The position numbers and the translations under genes were made by a program. Positions 48,345 through 58,606 of a stretch of 64,000 nt of DNA are shown here, in pieces. Every line of letters begins with the position of its first letter. The first letter of the stretch is position 1. The stretch is from the NCBI RefSeq assembly GCF_900115075.1, contig NZ_FOVG01000001.1, positions 1,984,001 through 2,048,000 on the forward strand. Direction: 5' to 3'. The notes beneath the pieces are model-generated. The model was not told the DNA's origin. It saw nothing but the letters and a program-made list of their open reading frames with translations, and did no database searches. Source of the stretch: Candidatus Pantoea varia. Its GTDB lineage: Bacteria; Pseudomonadota; Gammaproteobacteria; Enterobacterales; Enterobacteriaceae.

Positions 48345-49868
48345 ATGGCTTTAGCCTCACTTTACCCGCGCCAGCGGGTTCGACTGCTGCTGGCTTTAAT
48401 AACGGGTGCAGTTGGCACCCTCGCCTTTTCTCCTTACGATTTCTGGCCTGCCGCGCTGCTGTCGCTGTGCGGCTTACAGCTCCTGACCCTGAATCGCTCC
48501 AGCCCGCAGGCCACTGCAATCGGCTTTGTCTGGGGAGTGGGTCTGTTCGGCAGCGGCATCAACTGGGTTTATGTCAGTGTCGCCACCTTTGGCGGCATGC
48601 CTGGCCCGGTTAATGTCTTTATCGTGGCGTTGCTGGCAGCTTATCTGTCGATCTACCCGGCGCTGTTTGCCGGCGTACTGAATCGCATCTGGCCGCGCAC
48701 AACACTATGGCGACTGGCGCTGGCCGCACCGGCATTGTGGCAGATGACCGAGTTCCTGCGCGGCTGGGTGCTGACCGGCTTTCCGTGGCTGCAGTTTGGT
48801 TACAGCCAGATTGATGGCCCGTTAAAAGGCCTGGCCCCGCTGGCGGGCGTCGAGACGCTGACCTTCCTGCTGATGGTGATCGCTGGCCTGCTGGCTTATG
48901 CCCTGCAGCAGCGTAACGTCAGAAGTCTGGTCGCAGCGCTGCTTCTGCTGGCCCTGCCGTGGCCGTTGCGCTACATCCAGTGGGTTCAGCCGATGCCCGA
49001 GCGTGCTGTCGAGGTGGCGCTGGTACAGGGAAACATCCCGCAGTCGATGAAGTGGGACCCGCAGCAACTGCTCAACACCCTGCGCATTTATAACGGTCTG
49101 AGCCAGCCGCTGATGGGCAAAGCGCCGATTATCATCTGGCCTGAATCGGCGATTACCGATCTGGAAAGTAATCAGCAGCCGTTCCTGCGCTCGCTGGATG
49201 ATGAACTGCGTGAACGCGGCAGTTCGCTGGTCACCGGTATCGTGGACTCGCGGCTGGAGCAGAACCGTTATCACGATTACAACACCGTGATCGTGCTGGG
49301 CGGTAAGACGCCGTATAACTACTTCAGCGGCAATCGTTACCAGAAGAATCATCTGGTGCCGTTTGGCGAGTTTGTGCCGCTGGCCGATCTGCTGCGTCCG
49401 CTGGCCCCGTTCTTTGATCTGCCGATGTCGGCGTTCAGTCGTGGCAACTACCTTCAGCCGCAACTGAGCGTGGCGGGCTACAACCTGACCAGCGCCATCT
49501 GTTATGAGATCGTGCTGGGTGAACAGGTGCGAGCCAACTTCCATCCCGACACCAACTTCCTGCTGACCGTTTCGAACGATGCCTGGTTTGGTCATTCTAT
49601 TGGCCCGTGGCAGCACTTCCAGATGGCGAGGATGCGGGCGCTGGAACTGGGTCGCCCGCTGTTGCGCAGCACCAATAACGGTGTGACGGCGGTGGTCAAT
49701 GCCAGTGGTGATGTGGAAGCCATGCTGCCTCAGTTTACCCGCGATGTGCTGACCAGCAAGGTTACGCCAACCCAAGGGGAAACACCGTATGCGCGGGCTG
49801 GCATGTGGCCTGTGTGGTCACTGACGCTGCTGGCGGCGTTGATAGCTCTTCTGCGTCGACGTCGATAA
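48345..49868 (+). CDS. lnt: apolipoprotein N-acyltransferase
   Basis: A 507-residue inner-membrane enzyme with about six N-terminal helices (to residue 210) and a periplasmic nitrilase-type domain. The catalytic triad is Glu267 (WPESAI), Lys334 ([12 protein letters not shown]) and Cys386 (AICYEIV), matching E. coli Glu267, Lys335 and Cys387. It adds the third acyl chain to lipoproteins such as LptE and RlpA, encoded downstream. It is the last gene of the ybeZ operon and a terminator follows. Confidence 0.97.
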   Translation: MALASLYPRQRVRLLLALITGAVGTLAFSPYDFWPAALLSLCGLQLLTLNRSSPQATAIGFVWGVGLFGSGINWVYVSVATFGGMPGPVNVFIVALLAAYLSIYPALFAGVLNRIWPRTTLWRLALAAPALWQMTEFLRGWVLTGFPWLQFGYSQIDGPLKGLAPLAGVETLTFLLMVIAGLLAYALQQRNVRSLVAALLLLALPWPLRYIQWVQPMPERAVEVALVQGNIPQSMKWDPQQLLNTLRIYNGLSQPLMGKAPIIIWPESAITDLESNQQPFLRSLDDELRERGSSLVTGIVDSRLEQNRYHDYNTVIVLGGKTPYNYFSGNRYQKNHLVPFGEFVPLADLLRPLAPFFDLPMSAFSRGNYLQPQLSVAGYNLTSAICYEIVLGEQVRANFHPDTNFLLTVSNDAWFGHSIGPWQHFQMARMRALELGRPLLRSTNNGVTAVVNASGDVEAMLPQFTRDVLTSKVTPTQGETPYARAGMWPVWSLTLLAALIALLRRRR

Positions 49869-49890
49869 CATCCCATCCTATACTCACTGA

Positions 49891-49916
49891 AGGCGAAGCA
49901 CATGCTTCGCCTTTTT
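49891..49916 (+). terminator. terminator of lnt
   Basis: AGGCGAAGCA and TGCTTCGCCT form a perfect 10-bp stem with a two-base loop and lead into TTTT. It lies 22 bases after the lnt stop. Confidence 0.92.
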
Positions 49917-49990
49917 CATGATGACTCTCCGCTTTATTTCACTCCCCCTGACCACATACTCTGCTGCCTTTCTCACCCTGCACCGCTTTC

Positions 49991-50006
49991 TGGCACGATG
50001 ATTGCA
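49991..50006 (+). promoter_or_regulatory. sigma-54 (RpoN) promoter upstream of gltI
   Basis: TGGCACGATGATTGCA matches the sigma-54 consensus TGGCACG-N4-TTGCA without a mismatch, with the GG (-24) and GC (-12) pairs ten bases apart. It points toward gltI. Nitrogen or dicarboxylate control of a glutamate/aspartate importer through NtrC- or DctD-type activators would make sense. Expected start of transcription is near 50017. Confidence 0.8.
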
Positions 50007-50240
50007 AAATGTTTCACTGTTTTTCGCTAACAGCCTGATTGCAGGCGCTGCCGCGAGGCGCGCTGCACCAAAACAGTCGCACCTCCTGCACCGTTAACGC
50101 GCAGTGTGAGAAATTTGCCTTTTTTTGGTGCGGATCACCTCGCAAAAAAGAAACTTTTTTGTTTCATTGCGTTAACAATCCGCTATGTTAGTCACTCTTC
50201 TGCGCCCATTTAATCCGCAGAATGAGCAGAAACGCAGCAG

Positions 50241-50262
50241 AAAACAGACACAACATCATAAT
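50241..50262 (+). promoter_or_regulatory. C/A-rich GcvB small-RNA target in the gltI leader
   Basis: The leader contains ACAGACACAACATCATAA with a full CACAACAT word at 50249-50256, which is the motif bound by the G/U-rich R1 loop of GcvB. It lies about 55 bases upstream of the gltI start. The known GcvB site of enterobacterial gltI also lies well upstream of the ribosome site. GcvB itself is not in this window. Confidence 0.6.
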
Positions 50263-50309
50263 CAGCGCAGGTTATATCCTGTGCCTTTTTCATACGAAGG
50301 AGTTGGAAC

Positions 50310-51206
50310 ATGCAACTACGCAAAGTGGCATTATCTCTTCTGCTGATCAGCGCAGCGGCGGGAGCGGCCCAGGCGGAAGATCTCAGCGGCACCCTGAAGA
50401 AGATCAATGACAATGGCGTCATTGTGGTCGGGCATCGCGAATCATCAGTTCCCTTTTCTTATTATGACAACCAGCAAAAAGTCGTCGGCTATTCACAGGA
50501 TTACTCAAACGCCATTGTGGAAGCCATCAAAGCGAAGCTGAATAAGCCTGACCTGCAGGTCAAAATGATTCCTATCACCTCACAAAACCGTATTCCGCTG
50601 CTGCAAAACGGCACCTACGATTATGAGTGTGGCTCGACCACCAATAACCTTGAGCGCCAGAAACAGGCTGCCTTCTCTGACACCATTTTTGTCATTGGCA
50701 CCCGTCTGCTGGTTAAGAAAGATGGCCCGATCAAAGATTTCGCTGACCTGAAAGGCAAAACCGTCGTCGTAACCTCAGGGACCACGTCTGAAGTGCTGCT
50801 GCACAAACTCAACGACGAACAGAAACTGGATATGCGCATCATCAGCGCCAAAGATCATGGTGACTCCTTCCGTACGCTGGAAACCGGTCGTGCCGTGGCC
50901 TTTATGATGGATGATGCGCTGCTGGCTGGCGAACGCGCCAAAGCCAAAAAACCGGACAACTGGGAAATCTTAGGCACGCCACAGTCTAAAGAAGCTTATG
51001 GCTGCATGCTGCGTAAAGATGATCCGCAGTTCAAAGCGCTGGTGGATGAAACCATCGCTAAAGCCCAGACATCGGGTCAGGCAGAGAAGTGGTTCGAGAA
51101 CTGGTTCAAAAAACCCATCCCGCCAAAGAACCTGAACATGAACTTTGAACTGTCTGATGACATGAAAGCGCTGTTCAAAACGCCAAATGACAAGGCACTG
51201 AATTAA
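50310..51206 (+). CDS. gltI: glutamate/aspartate ABC transporter, periplasmic binding protein
   Basis: A 298-residue solute-binding protein with a cleavable signal peptide (MQLRKVALSLLLISAAAGAAQA, about 22 residues, cut before EDL). The family motifs VPFSYYD, CGSTTNNLERQ and TSGTTSEVLL line the amino-acid site. It delivers glutamate and aspartate to GltJK. A GGAGTTGG ribosome site precedes the ATG. The next gene, gltJ, is 280 bases away across an ERIC element and a terminator, so gltI can be made in excess of the membrane parts. Confidence 0.97.
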   Translation: MQLRKVALSLLLISAAAGAAQAEDLSGTLKKINDNGVIVVGHRESSVPFSYYDNQQKVVGYSQDYSNAIVEAIKAKLNKPDLQVKMIPITSQNRIPLLQNGTYDYECGSTTNNLERQKQAAFSDTIFVIGTRLLVKKDGPIKDFADLKGKTVVVTSGTTSEVLLHKLNDEQKLDMRIISAKDHGDSFRTLETGRAVAFMMDDALLAGERAKAKKPDNWEILGTPQSKEAYGCMLRKDDPQFKALVDETIAKAQTSGQAEKWFENWFKKPIPPKNLNMNFELSDDMKALFKTPNDKALN

Positions 51207-51213
51207 CAAAAAA

Positions 51214-51338
51214 ATACCCAAAGGATTTCAGGTTGCATTGTGGCGGCAGGAGAATGACTCCCGATGAGCTTACTCAGGTAAGTGATTAGGATGAGTGAAC
51301 CTGGCCAACAAAAATGCAGCCTGAAAGACGACGGGTAT
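51214..51338. repeat. ERIC element (enterobacterial repetitive intergenic consensus)
   Basis: A 125-bp palindromic unit bounded by ATACCC and GGGTAT, eight bases after the gltI stop. Its centre reads GAGCTTACTCAGGTAAGTGAT, close to the ERIC core GAGCTTACATAAGTAAGTGAC (given in part), and it keeps the flanking CTCCC / GGATGAGTG blocks and the GCAGCCTGAAAGACGACGGG end. It will be transcribed as a long hairpin in the gltI 3' end. Confidence 0.92.
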
Positions 51339-51339
51339 A

Positions 51340-51474
51340 CCAAGGGCGGCCTGGCTGCCCTCTCGATTGCTGAAACCGCGGCATGGACAGACAGACTGAT
51401 ACGGGTCGTTCCCCTGCGTCAGGAAATAAAACGCCGTTCATCAATCTTCAGGGTAGCTTAGCTACCCTTTTTTT
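51340..51474 (+). ncRNA. sroC: probable SroC small RNA in the gltI-gltJ gap
   Basis: In E. coli and Salmonella the gltI-gltJ gap yields SroC, an RNA cut from the gltIJKL transcript that binds and removes GcvB. The same gap here keeps about 135 bases after the ERIC element and ends in a strong terminator just before the gltJ ribosome site. The 5' end is not known, so the left limit is set at the end of ERIC. Assignment is by position and terminator, not by sequence match. Confidence 0.55.
51451..51474 (+). terminator. internal terminator before gltJ (3' end of SroC)
   Basis: GGGTAGC and GCTACCC pair perfectly around TTA and are followed by seven T, 12 bases before the gltJ start. It is a full-strength form, so gltJKL depend on readthrough. 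Confidence 0.93.
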
Positions 51475-51486
51475 CCGGAGCTCGTT

Positions 51487-52227
51487 ATGGGTATCGATTG
51501 GAACTGGGGCATATTCCTCGAACAGGCCCCGTTCGGTAATACGACCTACCTCGGCTGGCTGTGGTCCGGTTTTCAGGTGACGATAGCCGTCTCCTGCTGC
51601 GCCTGGATTATCGCCTTCTGCGTGGGTTCATTTTTCGGCATTCTGCGCACCGTGCCGAACCGCCTGCTGTCGACCATTGGCACCTGCTATGTCGAACTGT
51701 TTCGTAACATCCCGCTGATCGTCCAGTTCTTCTTCTGGTATCTGGTGGCACCCGAGCTGGTGGGCGAAAAGCTCGGTATGTGGTTTAAGTCTGAGCTGGA
51801 CCCCAATATTCAGTTCTTCCTCTCTTCAATGATCTGTCTTGGCCTGTTTACCGCCGCCCGCGTTTGCGAGCAGGTGCGCGCGGCGATTCAGTCACTGCCG
51901 AGTGGACAGAAGAATGCCGGTCTGGCGATGGGATTAACTCTGCCGCAGACCTACCGCTATGTGCTGCTGCCGAATGCGTATCGCGTGATTGTCCCACCGA
52001 TGACCTCGGAAATGCTGAACCTGGTGAAGAACTCCGCTATCGCCTCCACCATTGGTCTGGTCGATATGGCGGCGCAGGCGGGCAAACTGCTCGACTATTC
52101 TGCTCACGCCTATGAATCCTTTACCGCCATTACGCTGGCCTACGTCGCGATTAACCTGGTGATTATGTTGTTGATGAGTCTGGTCGAGCGCAAAGTCCGG
52201 CTGCCAGGCAATGCGGGAGGCAAGTAA
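51487..52227 (+). CDS. gltJ: glutamate/aspartate ABC transporter, permease GltJ
   Basis: A 246-residue inner-membrane permease of the polar amino acid (HisMQ) family with about five helices. The loop that docks the ATPase, with the pattern [24 protein letters not shown] (about residues 125-148, shown by ends), is intact. It pairs with GltK. The ATG follows TTCCGGAGC, and the stop overlaps the gltK ATG by one base. Confidence 0.96.
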   Translation: MGIDWNWGIFLEQAPFGNTTYLGWLWSGFQVTIAVSCCAWIIAFCVGSFFGILRTVPNRLLSTIGTCYVELFRNIPLIVQFFFWYLVAPELVGEKLGMWFKSELDPNIQFFLSSMICLGLFTAARVCEQVRAAIQSLPSGQKNAGLAMGLTLPQTYRYVLLPNAYRVIVPPMTSEMLNLVKNSAIASTIGLVDMAAQAGKLLDYSAHAYESFTAITLAYVAINLVIMLLMSLVERKVRLPGNAGGK

Positions 52228-52904
52228 TGTACGATTTTGACTGGAGTTCGATTGCTCCCAGCCTGCCCTATCTGCTTAACGGTTTGGTGATTACCTTTAA
52301 GATCACGATTACCGCTGTGGTGTTCGGCATTCTGTGGGGCACCCTGCTGGCGGTGATGCGTCTGTCGACCTTTAAGCCCATCAGCTGGTTTGCCAAAATT
52401 TATGTCAATCTGTTCCGCTCAGTGCCGCTGGTCATGGTGCTGCTGTGGTTCTATCTGGTGGTGCCGAGTTTCCTGCAGCAGGTGCTGGGCCTGTCGCCTA
52501 AAACCGATATCCGCCTGATTTCAGCCATGGTTGCCTTTTCGCTGTTCGAAGCGGCGTACTACTCAGAAATCATTCGTGCCGGCATCATCAGTATCTCCCG
52601 TGGACAGGGCAATGCCGCGCTGGCGCTGGGCATGACGCAGTGGCAGGCCATGAAACTGATTATTCTGCCGCAGGCGTTCCGCGCGATGGTTCCGCTGTTA
52701 CTGACGCAGGGTATCGTACTGTTCCAGGATACCTCGCTGGTCTATGTTTTAAGCCTGGCGGACTTCTTCCGTACCGCGTCCACCATTGGTGAGCGAGACG
52801 GCACCCAGGTTGAAATGGTTCTGTTTGCAGGTCTGGTCTACTTCGTTATCAGCCTGAGCGCATCGCTGTTGGTCAGCTATCTAAAAAGAAAAAGGACGGT
52901 TTAA
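52227..52904 (+). CDS. gltK: glutamate/aspartate ABC transporter, permease GltK
   Basis: A 225-residue permease homologous to GltJ, with about five helices and the docking loop [23 protein letters not shown] (about residues 113-135, by ends). It forms the heterodimeric channel with GltJ. Coupling by a one-base overlap with gltJ suggests equal production, and gltL follows immediately. Confidence 0.96.
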   Translation: MYDFDWSSIAPSLPYLLNGLVITFKITITAVVFGILWGTLLAVMRLSTFKPISWFAKIYVNLFRSVPLVMVLLWFYLVVPSFLQQVLGLSPKTDIRLISAMVAFSLFEAAYYSEIIRAGIISISRGQGNAALALGMTQWQAMKLIILPQAFRAMVPLLLTQGIVLFQDTSLVYVLSLADFFRTASTIGERDGTQVEMVLFAGLVYFVISLSASLLVSYLKRKRTV

Positions 52905-53630
52905 ATGATTAGCCTGAAAAATGTTTCTAAGTGGTATGGTCACTTTCAGGTGCTGACCGACTGCTCAACCGAAGTCAAAACCGGTGAAGTGGTGGTGGTG
53001 TGCGGCCCGTCCGGCTCCGGTAAATCGACGCTGATCAAAACGGTGAACGGGCTGGAGCCGGTTCAGCAGGGCGTGATTGCGGTTAACGGCACCGAGGTGA
53101 ACAACAAAAAAACCAATCTGGCGCAGCTTCGCAGCCAGGTCGGCATGGTGTTCCAGCACTTCGAGCTATTCCCGCATCTGAGTATTATCAACAACCTGGT
53201 GCTGGCGCAGGTAAAAGTGCTGAAGCGCGACAAAGCGGCGGCCCGCGATAAAGGGCTGAAGCTGCTGAAGCGTGTGGGACTGTCAGCGCATGCTGAGAAG
53301 TTCCCCGGTCAACTCTCCGGCGGTCAGCAGCAGCGTGTCGCCATTGCGCGTGCGCTCTGCATGGATCCTATCGCGATGCTGTTTGATGAACCGACCTCCG
53401 CGCTGGATCCGGAAATGATCAATGAAGTGCTGGATGTGATGGTTGAACTGGCGCAGGAAGGGATGACGATGATGGTGGTGACACACGAGATGGGCTTCGC
53501 CCGTAAAGTCGCCAATCGCGTGATCTTTATGGATGAAGGGAAAATTATCGAAGACACCAATAAAGATGACTTCTTTAATAATCCACAGTCTGACCGCGCA
53601 AAAGATTTCCTCGCTAAAATTCTGCATTAA
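52905..53630 (+). CDS. gltL: glutamate/aspartate ABC transporter, ATP-binding protein GltL
   Basis: A 241-residue ABC ATPase. Walker A is GPSGSGKS at residues 34-41, followed by the Q-loop ([12 protein letters not shown]), the signature LSGGQQQR, Walker [13 protein letters not shown] and the switch histidine in VVTHEMGFA. It drives import of glutamate and aspartate through GltJK. It begins at the base after the gltK stop and is the last gene of the operon. Confidence 0.97.
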   Translation: MISLKNVSKWYGHFQVLTDCSTEVKTGEVVVVCGPSGSGKSTLIKTVNGLEPVQQGVIAVNGTEVNNKKTNLAQLRSQVGMVFQHFELFPHLSIINNLVLAQVKVLKRDKAAARDKGLKLLKRVGLSAHAEKFPGQLSGGQQQRVAIARALCMDPIAMLFDEPTSALDPEMINEVLDVMVELAQEGMTMMVVTHEMGFARKVANRVIFMDEGKIIEDTNKDDFFNNPQSDRAKDFLAKILH

Positions 53631-53635
53631 AACCC

Positions 53636-53674
53636 CGTATGCGGGTCACTCATCGTGGCCCGCATACGTTTTAT
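53636..53674. terminator. terminator shared by gltL and ybeL
   Basis: CGTATGCGGG and CCCGCATACG form a perfect 10-bp stem with a 13-base loop. TTTTATTA follows on the plus strand and GGGGTTTTAA on the minus strand, so both convergent genes can use it. Confidence 0.85.
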
Positions 53675-53676
53675 TA

Positions 53677-54159
53677 TCAGGGTTCAAAAGGCTGACGCTG
53701 AAATTGATCGTTGCCGCATTCCGGACAACGGGACAAGGTTTCAGGCGTATAGATTGCCCGGGTAAACTGGCACTTCTCACACACCAGATTGCCCAGCCCC
53801 ACGACTTCACCGCTCTGATACACACCGTGGTGATGCAGATCCTGAAAGACCTCACGCCACTCCAGCTGGCTTTTATCAGTGATATCCGCCAACTCTTTCC
53901 AGACGCTCTCGCGGATAATGCGCATAAACAGTGAATCAGCCAGCGGTTCTTCCACATCGGTATAGCTGCGTGCAAACTCGCCCAAATCACGGCGCACCGA
54001 ACTCAGCGCCTGGTCAATCTCACTTTCCGACATATCATCGCGAACCAGCAACTGGCTTCGCCGCCCGGCAATCAGTTCATCAAGGTTACGATCCCCCTGA
54101 CGAAGACGTTCGGTCAATACGGCTAACGACTCGCGATATTCCTGAGCCACTTTATTCAT
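53677..54159 (-). CDS. ybeL: zinc-ribbon protein YbeL (DUF1451)
   Basis: The ATG at 54159 follows AGGAGAATAAA and gives 160 residues, the length of E. coli YbeL; the longer frame adds 43 residues without homology. The N-terminal part is helical and acidic. The C-terminal end has a zinc ribbon of two CxxC pairs, CEKC and CPECG. The function is unknown. It stands between gltL and leuS on the opposite strand; E. coli has rihA nearby, which is absent here. Confidence 0.92.
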   Translation of the reverse strand: MNKVAQEYRESLAVLTERLRQGDRNLDELIAGRRSQLLVRDDMSESEIDQALSSVRRDLGEFARSYTDVEEPLADSLFMRIIRESVWKELADITDKSQLEWREVFQDLHHHGVYQSGEVVGLGNLVCEKCQFTRAIYTPETLSRCPECGNDQFQRQPFEP

Positions 54160-54381
54160 TTTATTCTCCTTTATGCAGACCCTCGCTGAACTAAGTTTAG
54201 TCGGAATGTTGCTTTTACCGTGTCGTCTGTACAGTGAATTACAAAAGGGTGAAGGGGCTGACGCTTTCGGCAGAAATCGTGTCAGCAAAAGTGGGAAGTG
54301 TTGTTGATACGTGGCCTTATGGGTATGCTATGCGGATCTTAGAGCCAGAAAAATGTTTTTCATAAAGGACCACAGGCAGCC

Positions 54382-56964
54382 ATGCAAGAGCAATACCGCC
54401 CGGAAGAAATTGAATCCCGTGTGCAGCAGCACTGGGATGAAAACGAAACGTTTAAAGTGACTGAGCAGGAAGGTAAAGAGAAATACTATTGCCTCTCCAT
54501 GTTGCCCTATCCTTCTGGCCGCCTGCACATGGGCCACGTTCGTAACTACACCATCGGCGACGTAATCGCGCGTTATCAGCGTATGCTCGGCAAAAACGTA
54601 CTACAGCCGATTGGCTGGGATGCTTTCGGCCTGCCTGCGGAAGGCGCTGCGGTTAAAAACAACACTGCGCCTGCCCCATGGACTTACGACAACATCGCCT
54701 ACATGAAAAACCAGCTCAAACTGCTGGGCTTTGGCTATGACTGGAGTCGTGAACTGGCGACCTGCCAGCCAGAGTACTATCGCTGGGAACAGTGGTTCTT
54801 TACCAAACTGTATGAAAAGGGTCTGGTCTATAAAAAGACCTCCGCCGTGAACTGGTGCCCGAACGATCAGACGGTGCTGGCCAACGAGCAGGTCATCGAT
54901 GGCTGCTGCTGGCGCTGTGACACCAAAGTTGAACGCAAAGAGATCCCGCAGTGGTTTATCAAAATCACCGATTATGCGGAAGAGCTGCTGAACGATCTGG
55001 ATACGCTGGAAGAGTGGCCTGAGCAGGTCAAAACCATGCAGCGTAACTGGATTGGTCGTTCTGAAGGCGTCGAAATCACTTTCGACGTGGCGGAGAGCGA
55101 AGAGAAAGTCACCGTCTACACCACCCGTCCGGATACCTTTATCGGTGCAACCTATGTTGCTGTCGCGGCGGGTCATCCTCTGGCGACTCAGGCATCAGTA
55201 AATAATCCGGCGCTGGCTGACTTTATTGCGGAATGCCGCAATACCAAAGTGGCCGAAGCCGATATGGCGACCATGGAGAAGAAAGGCATGGCGACCGGCC
55301 TGTCTGTTATTCATCCGCTGACCGGCGAGCTGATCCCGGTCTGGGTTGCCAACTTCGTCCTGATGGAATATGGCACTGGCGCCGTCATGGCGGTTCCGGC
55401 ACACGACCAGCGCGACTGGGAGTTTGCGACTAAATACGATCTGCCAATCAAGCCGGTCATCCTCAACCTGGATAGCTCGATTCCTGACGTCAGCGCTGCG
55501 GCGATGACGGATAAAGGTGCCCTGTTCAACTCGGGTGAGTTCAACGGTATGGATCACGCAACAGGCTTCAACGCCATCGCGGATTCACTGGCGGCAAAAG
55601 GCGTGGGCGTGCGTAAAGTGAACTACCGTCTGCGCGACTGGGGGGTTTCACGTCAGCGCTACTGGGGTGCTCCAATCCCAATGGTGACGCTGGAAGATGG
55701 CACCGTGATGCCTGCTCCAGAAGACCAGTTGCCGGTGATCCTGCCGGAAGATGTGGTGATGGATGGCATTACCAGCCCGATCAAAGCGGATCCCGAGTGG
55801 GCGAAAACCACGGTAAACGGCCAGCCTGCTCTGCGTGAAACCGACACCTTTGACACCTTTATGGAGTCCTCCTGGTACTACGCGCGTTATACCTGCGCCA
55901 GCTACAAGGAAGGCATGCTGGACCCGGCCGCAGCAAACTACTGGTTGCCGGTCGATCAGTATGTAGGTGGTATCGAACACGCCATCATGCACCTGATGTA
56001 TTTCCGCTTCTTCCACAAGCTGCTGCGTGACGCGGGCCTGGTGAACTCCAATGAGCCTGCCAAGCGTCTGCTGTGCCAGGGCATGGTGCTGGCTGATGCC
56101 TTCTACTACCTGGGTAACAACGGCGAGCGTAACTGGGTTTCACCGGTTGACGTTGAGGTTGAGCGTGACGAGAAAGGCCGCATTATTAAAGCGGTGGACA
56201 CGCAGGGCCGCGAAGTGATCTACGCGGGCATGAGCAAAATGTCGAAGTCGAAAAACAACGGCATCGATCCACAGCTGATGGTTGAGCGCTACGGCGCGGA
56301 TACCGTGCGTCTGTTTATGATGTTTGCTTCACCGGCGGATATGACGCTGGAGTGGCAGGAATCGGGCGTTGAGGGAGCTAACCGCTTCCTGAAACGTGTC
56401 TGGAAGCTGGTCTACGAGCACACCTCTCAGGGTGCGACCGTGGCACTGGATGTGGACAGCCTGAATGACGAGCAGAAATCGCTGCGTCGCGATCTGCACA
56501 AAACCATCGCCAAAGTGGCGGATGATATTGGCCGTCGTCAGACCTTCAACACCGCCATTGCAGCGATCATGGAACTGATGAACAAACTGGCACGCGCCCC
56601 GCAGGAAAGCGAACAGGACCGCGCCCTGATGCAGGAAGCGCTGCTGGCCATCGTCCGTCTGCTCTATCCGTTCACCCCGCACGCCTGCTATGTTCTGTGG
56701 CAGACGCTGGGTGGCGAAGGCACCATTGATGAAGCGAGCTGGCCGGTTGCTGATGAAGCCGCTATGGTTGAAGATTCACTGCTGGTGGTGGTGCAGGTTA
56801 ACGGTAAAGTGCGCGGCAAAATCACCGTGCCCGCCGATGCAACACAGGAACAGGTTCAGGCACGCGCTGCGCAGGAGCATCTGGTGGCGAAGTATCTGGA
56901 CGGCGTGACTATCCGTAAAGTCATTTATGTACCGGGCAAACTGCTTAACCTGGTCGTAGGTTAA
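54382..56964 (+). CDS. leuS: leucyl-tRNA synthetase
   Basis: An 860-residue class I synthetase, the length of E. coli LeuS. The HIGH motif appears as HMGH at residues 49-52 ([11 protein letters not shown]), the KMSKS loop as [10 protein letters not shown] near residue 620, and the CP1 editing domain lies between (about 225-420, with TTRPDTF and DQRDWEF). It charges leucine tRNAs, including the one at 42179. It is the first gene of leuS-lptE-holA-nadD. Confidence 0.97.
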   Translation: MQEQYRPEEIESRVQQHWDENETFKVTEQEGKEKYYCLSMLPYPSGRLHMGHVRNYTIGDVIARYQRMLGKNVLQPIGWDAFGLPAEGAAVKNNTAPAPWTYDNIAYMKNQLKLLGFGYDWSRELATCQPEYYRWEQWFFTKLYEKGLVYKKTSAVNWCPNDQTVLANEQVIDGCCWRCDTKVERKEIPQWFIKITDYAEELLNDLDTLEEWPEQVKTMQRNWIGRSEGVEITFDVAESEEKVTVYTTRPDTFIGATYVAVAAGHPLATQASVNNPALADFIAECRNTKVAEADMATMEKKGMATGLSVIHPLTGELIPVWVANFVLMEYGTGAVMAVPAHDQRDWEFATKYDLPIKPVILNLDSSIPDVSAAAMTDKGALFNSGEFNGMDHATGFNAIADSLAAKGVGVRKVNYRLRDWGVSRQRYWGAPIPMVTLEDGTVMPAPEDQLPVILPEDVVMDGITSPIKADPEWAKTTVNGQPALRETDTFDTFMESSWYYARYTCASYKEGMLDPAAANYWLPVDQYVGGIEHAIMHLMYFRFFHKLLRDAGLVNSNEPAKRLLCQGMVLADAFYYLGNNGERNWVSPVDVEVERDEKGRIIKAVDTQGREVIYAGMSKMSKSKNNGIDPQLMVERYGADTVRLFMMFASPADMTLEWQESGVEGANRFLKRVWKLVYEHTSQGATVALDVDSLNDEQKSLRRDLHKTIAKVADDIGRRQTFNTAIAAIMELMNKLARAPQESEQDRALMQEALLAIVRLLYPFTPHACYVLWQTLGGEGTIDEASWPVADEAAMVEDSLLVVVQVNGKVRGKITVPADATQEQVQARAAQEHLVAKYLDGVTIRKVIYVPGKLLNLVVG

Positions 56965-56978
56965 GTTCAGGAGGAACT

Positions 56979-57578
56979 GTGCGACATCCGATTATCAGGC
57001 TGTTTGTCATGCTGGCGGTGGTGATCACCGCTGGCTGTGGTTTTCATCCGCGCGGCACCACTCAGGTGCCCAGCGAACTGAAAACCCTGATTGTTTCAAC
57101 CGGCGATCCTTATGGTCCGCTGGCACGTACTGTGCGTCAGCAACTGCGTATCAACGATGTCACCATTGTTGAAGACAGCAAGCAGACCCGCACTGATATT
57201 CCGACACTGCGTCTGGGTCCTGAAATGTCGGGGCGTAACACAGCGTCGGTCTTTATCAGCGGTACTTCTGCTGAGTATCAGTTGGTCATGACGCTTACGG
57301 CGCAGGTTCTGTTGCCGGGCAAAGGTATCTATCCCATCAGCACCACGGTTTATCGTTCGTTCTTCGATAACCCGAATGCGGCGCTGGCAAAAGATGCTGA
57401 GCAGGACCTGATTACGCAGGAGATGCGTCAGCGTGCGGCTGAACAGCTGGTTCGTAAGCTGCTGACGGTGCATGCCGCGCAGATGAACAGCAAAGATACC
57501 CTGCCAGCGTCAGTGATTTCGGTGCCGGGTCAGGGTTCACAGGAAGCGCCCTCTTCCTCTGCTACCAGCCTGCAATGA
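56979..57578 (+). CDS. lptE: LPS assembly lipoprotein LptE
   Basis: A 199-residue outer-membrane lipoprotein. It starts at GTG after a GGAGGAACT ribosome site. The signal peptide ends in the lipobox ITAGC with Cys20 as the acylated residue. It plugs the LptD barrel and helps insert lipopolysaccharide in the outer leaflet. The C-terminal Ser/Thr-rich tail differs in length from E. coli. Its stop overlaps the holA start by four bases (ATGA). Confidence 0.96.
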   Translation: MRHPIIRLFVMLAVVITAGCGFHPRGTTQVPSELKTLIVSTGDPYGPLARTVRQQLRINDVTIVEDSKQTRTDIPTLRLGPEMSGRNTASVFISGTSAEYQLVMTLTAQVLLPGKGIYPISTTVYRSFFDNPNAALAKDAEQDLITQEMRQRAAEQLVRKLLTVHAAQMNSKDTLPASVISVPGQGSQEAPSSSATSLQ

Positions 57579-58606
57579 TCAGGATTTATCCTGAGCAACT
57601 CAGCGCGCAGCTCCGTGAGGGGCTGCGCGCCTGTTATTTGTTAGCCGGTAACGAACCGCTGCTGTTGCAGGAAAGCTCGGATGCCATCCGTGCCGCCGCA
57701 ACCCCCCAGGGATTCGAAGAACATTTCAGTTTTGCGCTGGATGCCCAGACCGACTGGGAGAGCCTGTTCGTCAGCTGCCAGTCACTGAGTCTGTTTGCCC
57801 AGCGTCAGACCATGACGCTGCAATTCCCCGATAATGGCCCCAACGCCGCGATGGCCGAGCAGCTGGTTAAGCTGTCTCAGCTGCTGCACGCCGATATTCT
57901 GCTGATCTGCCGGATGCCAAAGCTGACCAAAGCGCAGGAAAACAGCACCTGGTTTAAAGCGTTGTCCGCCTCTGCGGTTTTAGTGCCCTGCCAGACGCCC
58001 GAACAGGCACAACTGCCACGCTGGGTCGTTAATCGCGCTAAAGCGCTGAAACTGTCGGTGGATGACGCAGCCGTGCAGCTGTTGTGTTACTGCTATGAAG
58101 GCAATCTGCTGGCGCTGGCCCAGGCGCTGGAGCGGCTCTCGCTACAGTGGCCGGACGGCAAGCTGACGCTTCCCCGGGTTGAAGAGGCCGTCAGTGATGC
58201 CGCGCACTTCACGCCCTTCCACTGGGTAGATGCCCTGCTGGCAGGTAAGAGTCGCCGCGCGCTGCATATCCTGCATCAGCTTGAGAAAGAAGAGAGCGAA
58301 GTCGTGATTCTGCTGCGTACGCTGCAGCGCGATCTGCTGACGCTGCTGCATCTGCAACGCCATCAGGCCCAGCAGCCGCTGCGCACGCTGATGGATCAGC
58401 AGCGTATCTGGCAGAACCGCCGCGCGCTGTTCACCGACGCACTCCAGCGACTGGATGCCACGCGTCTGCAACGCGCTATTCATCTGCTGAGTCAGATTGA
58501 GATCACCCTGAAGCAGGATTATGGTCAGCCGGTGTGGCCGCAGTTACAGACGCTGACGCTGCTGATCAGCAGTCGTGCTTTTCCGACGAGCTTTGCCCAT
58601 GTCTGA
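57575..58606 (+). CDS. holA: DNA polymerase III delta subunit
   Basis: A 343-residue clamp-loader subunit, the length of E. coli HolA. The N-terminal RecA-like domain starts [30 protein letters not shown], whose [12 protein letters not shown] part binds the sliding clamp region; helical domains follow. It opens the beta clamp as part of the gamma complex. It overlaps lptE by four bases and nadD by eight, so three unrelated functions are translationally linked. Confidence 0.96.
   Translation: MIRIYPEQLSAQLREGLRACYLLAGNEPLLLQESSDAIRAAATPQGFEEHFSFALDAQTDWESLFVSCQSLSLFAQRQTMTLQFPDNGPNAAMAEQLVKLSQLLHADILLICRMPKLTKAQENSTWFKALSASAVLVPCQTPEQAQLPRWVVNRAKALKLSVDDAAVQLLCYCYEGNLLALAQALERLSLQWPDGKLTLPRVEEAVSDAAHFTPFHWVDALLAGKSRRALHILHQLEKEESEVVILLRTLQRDLLTLLHLQRHQAQQPLRTLMDQQRIWQNRRALFTDALQRLDATRLQRAIHLLSQIEITLKQDYGQPVWPQLQTLTLLISSRAFPTSFAHV

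Larger units (their letters stand above)
49917..50309 (+). promoter_or_regulatory. gltI upstream region with long leader
   Basis: This 393-base gap has no gene. It holds the sigma-54 promoter at 49991-50006, three GCACC/GGTGC half-site-like words (50065, 50088 and 50127) and a C/A-rich GcvB-type target near the start of gltI. A transcript from the sigma-54 promoter would carry an untranslated leader of about 290 bases. A second sigma-70 promoter closer to gltI is possible but was not located. Confidence 0.6.

Noticed and set aside
48822..49775. 317-residue minus-strand frame opposite lnt
   Set aside because: Low-complexity His/Gln/Arg composition and full overlap with lnt, whose catalytic triad is intact.
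51383..51580. 65-residue frame across the gltI-gltJ gap
   Set aside because: It runs through the terminator hairpin and into gltJ in another frame; the region is better explained as SroC and the gltJ leader.
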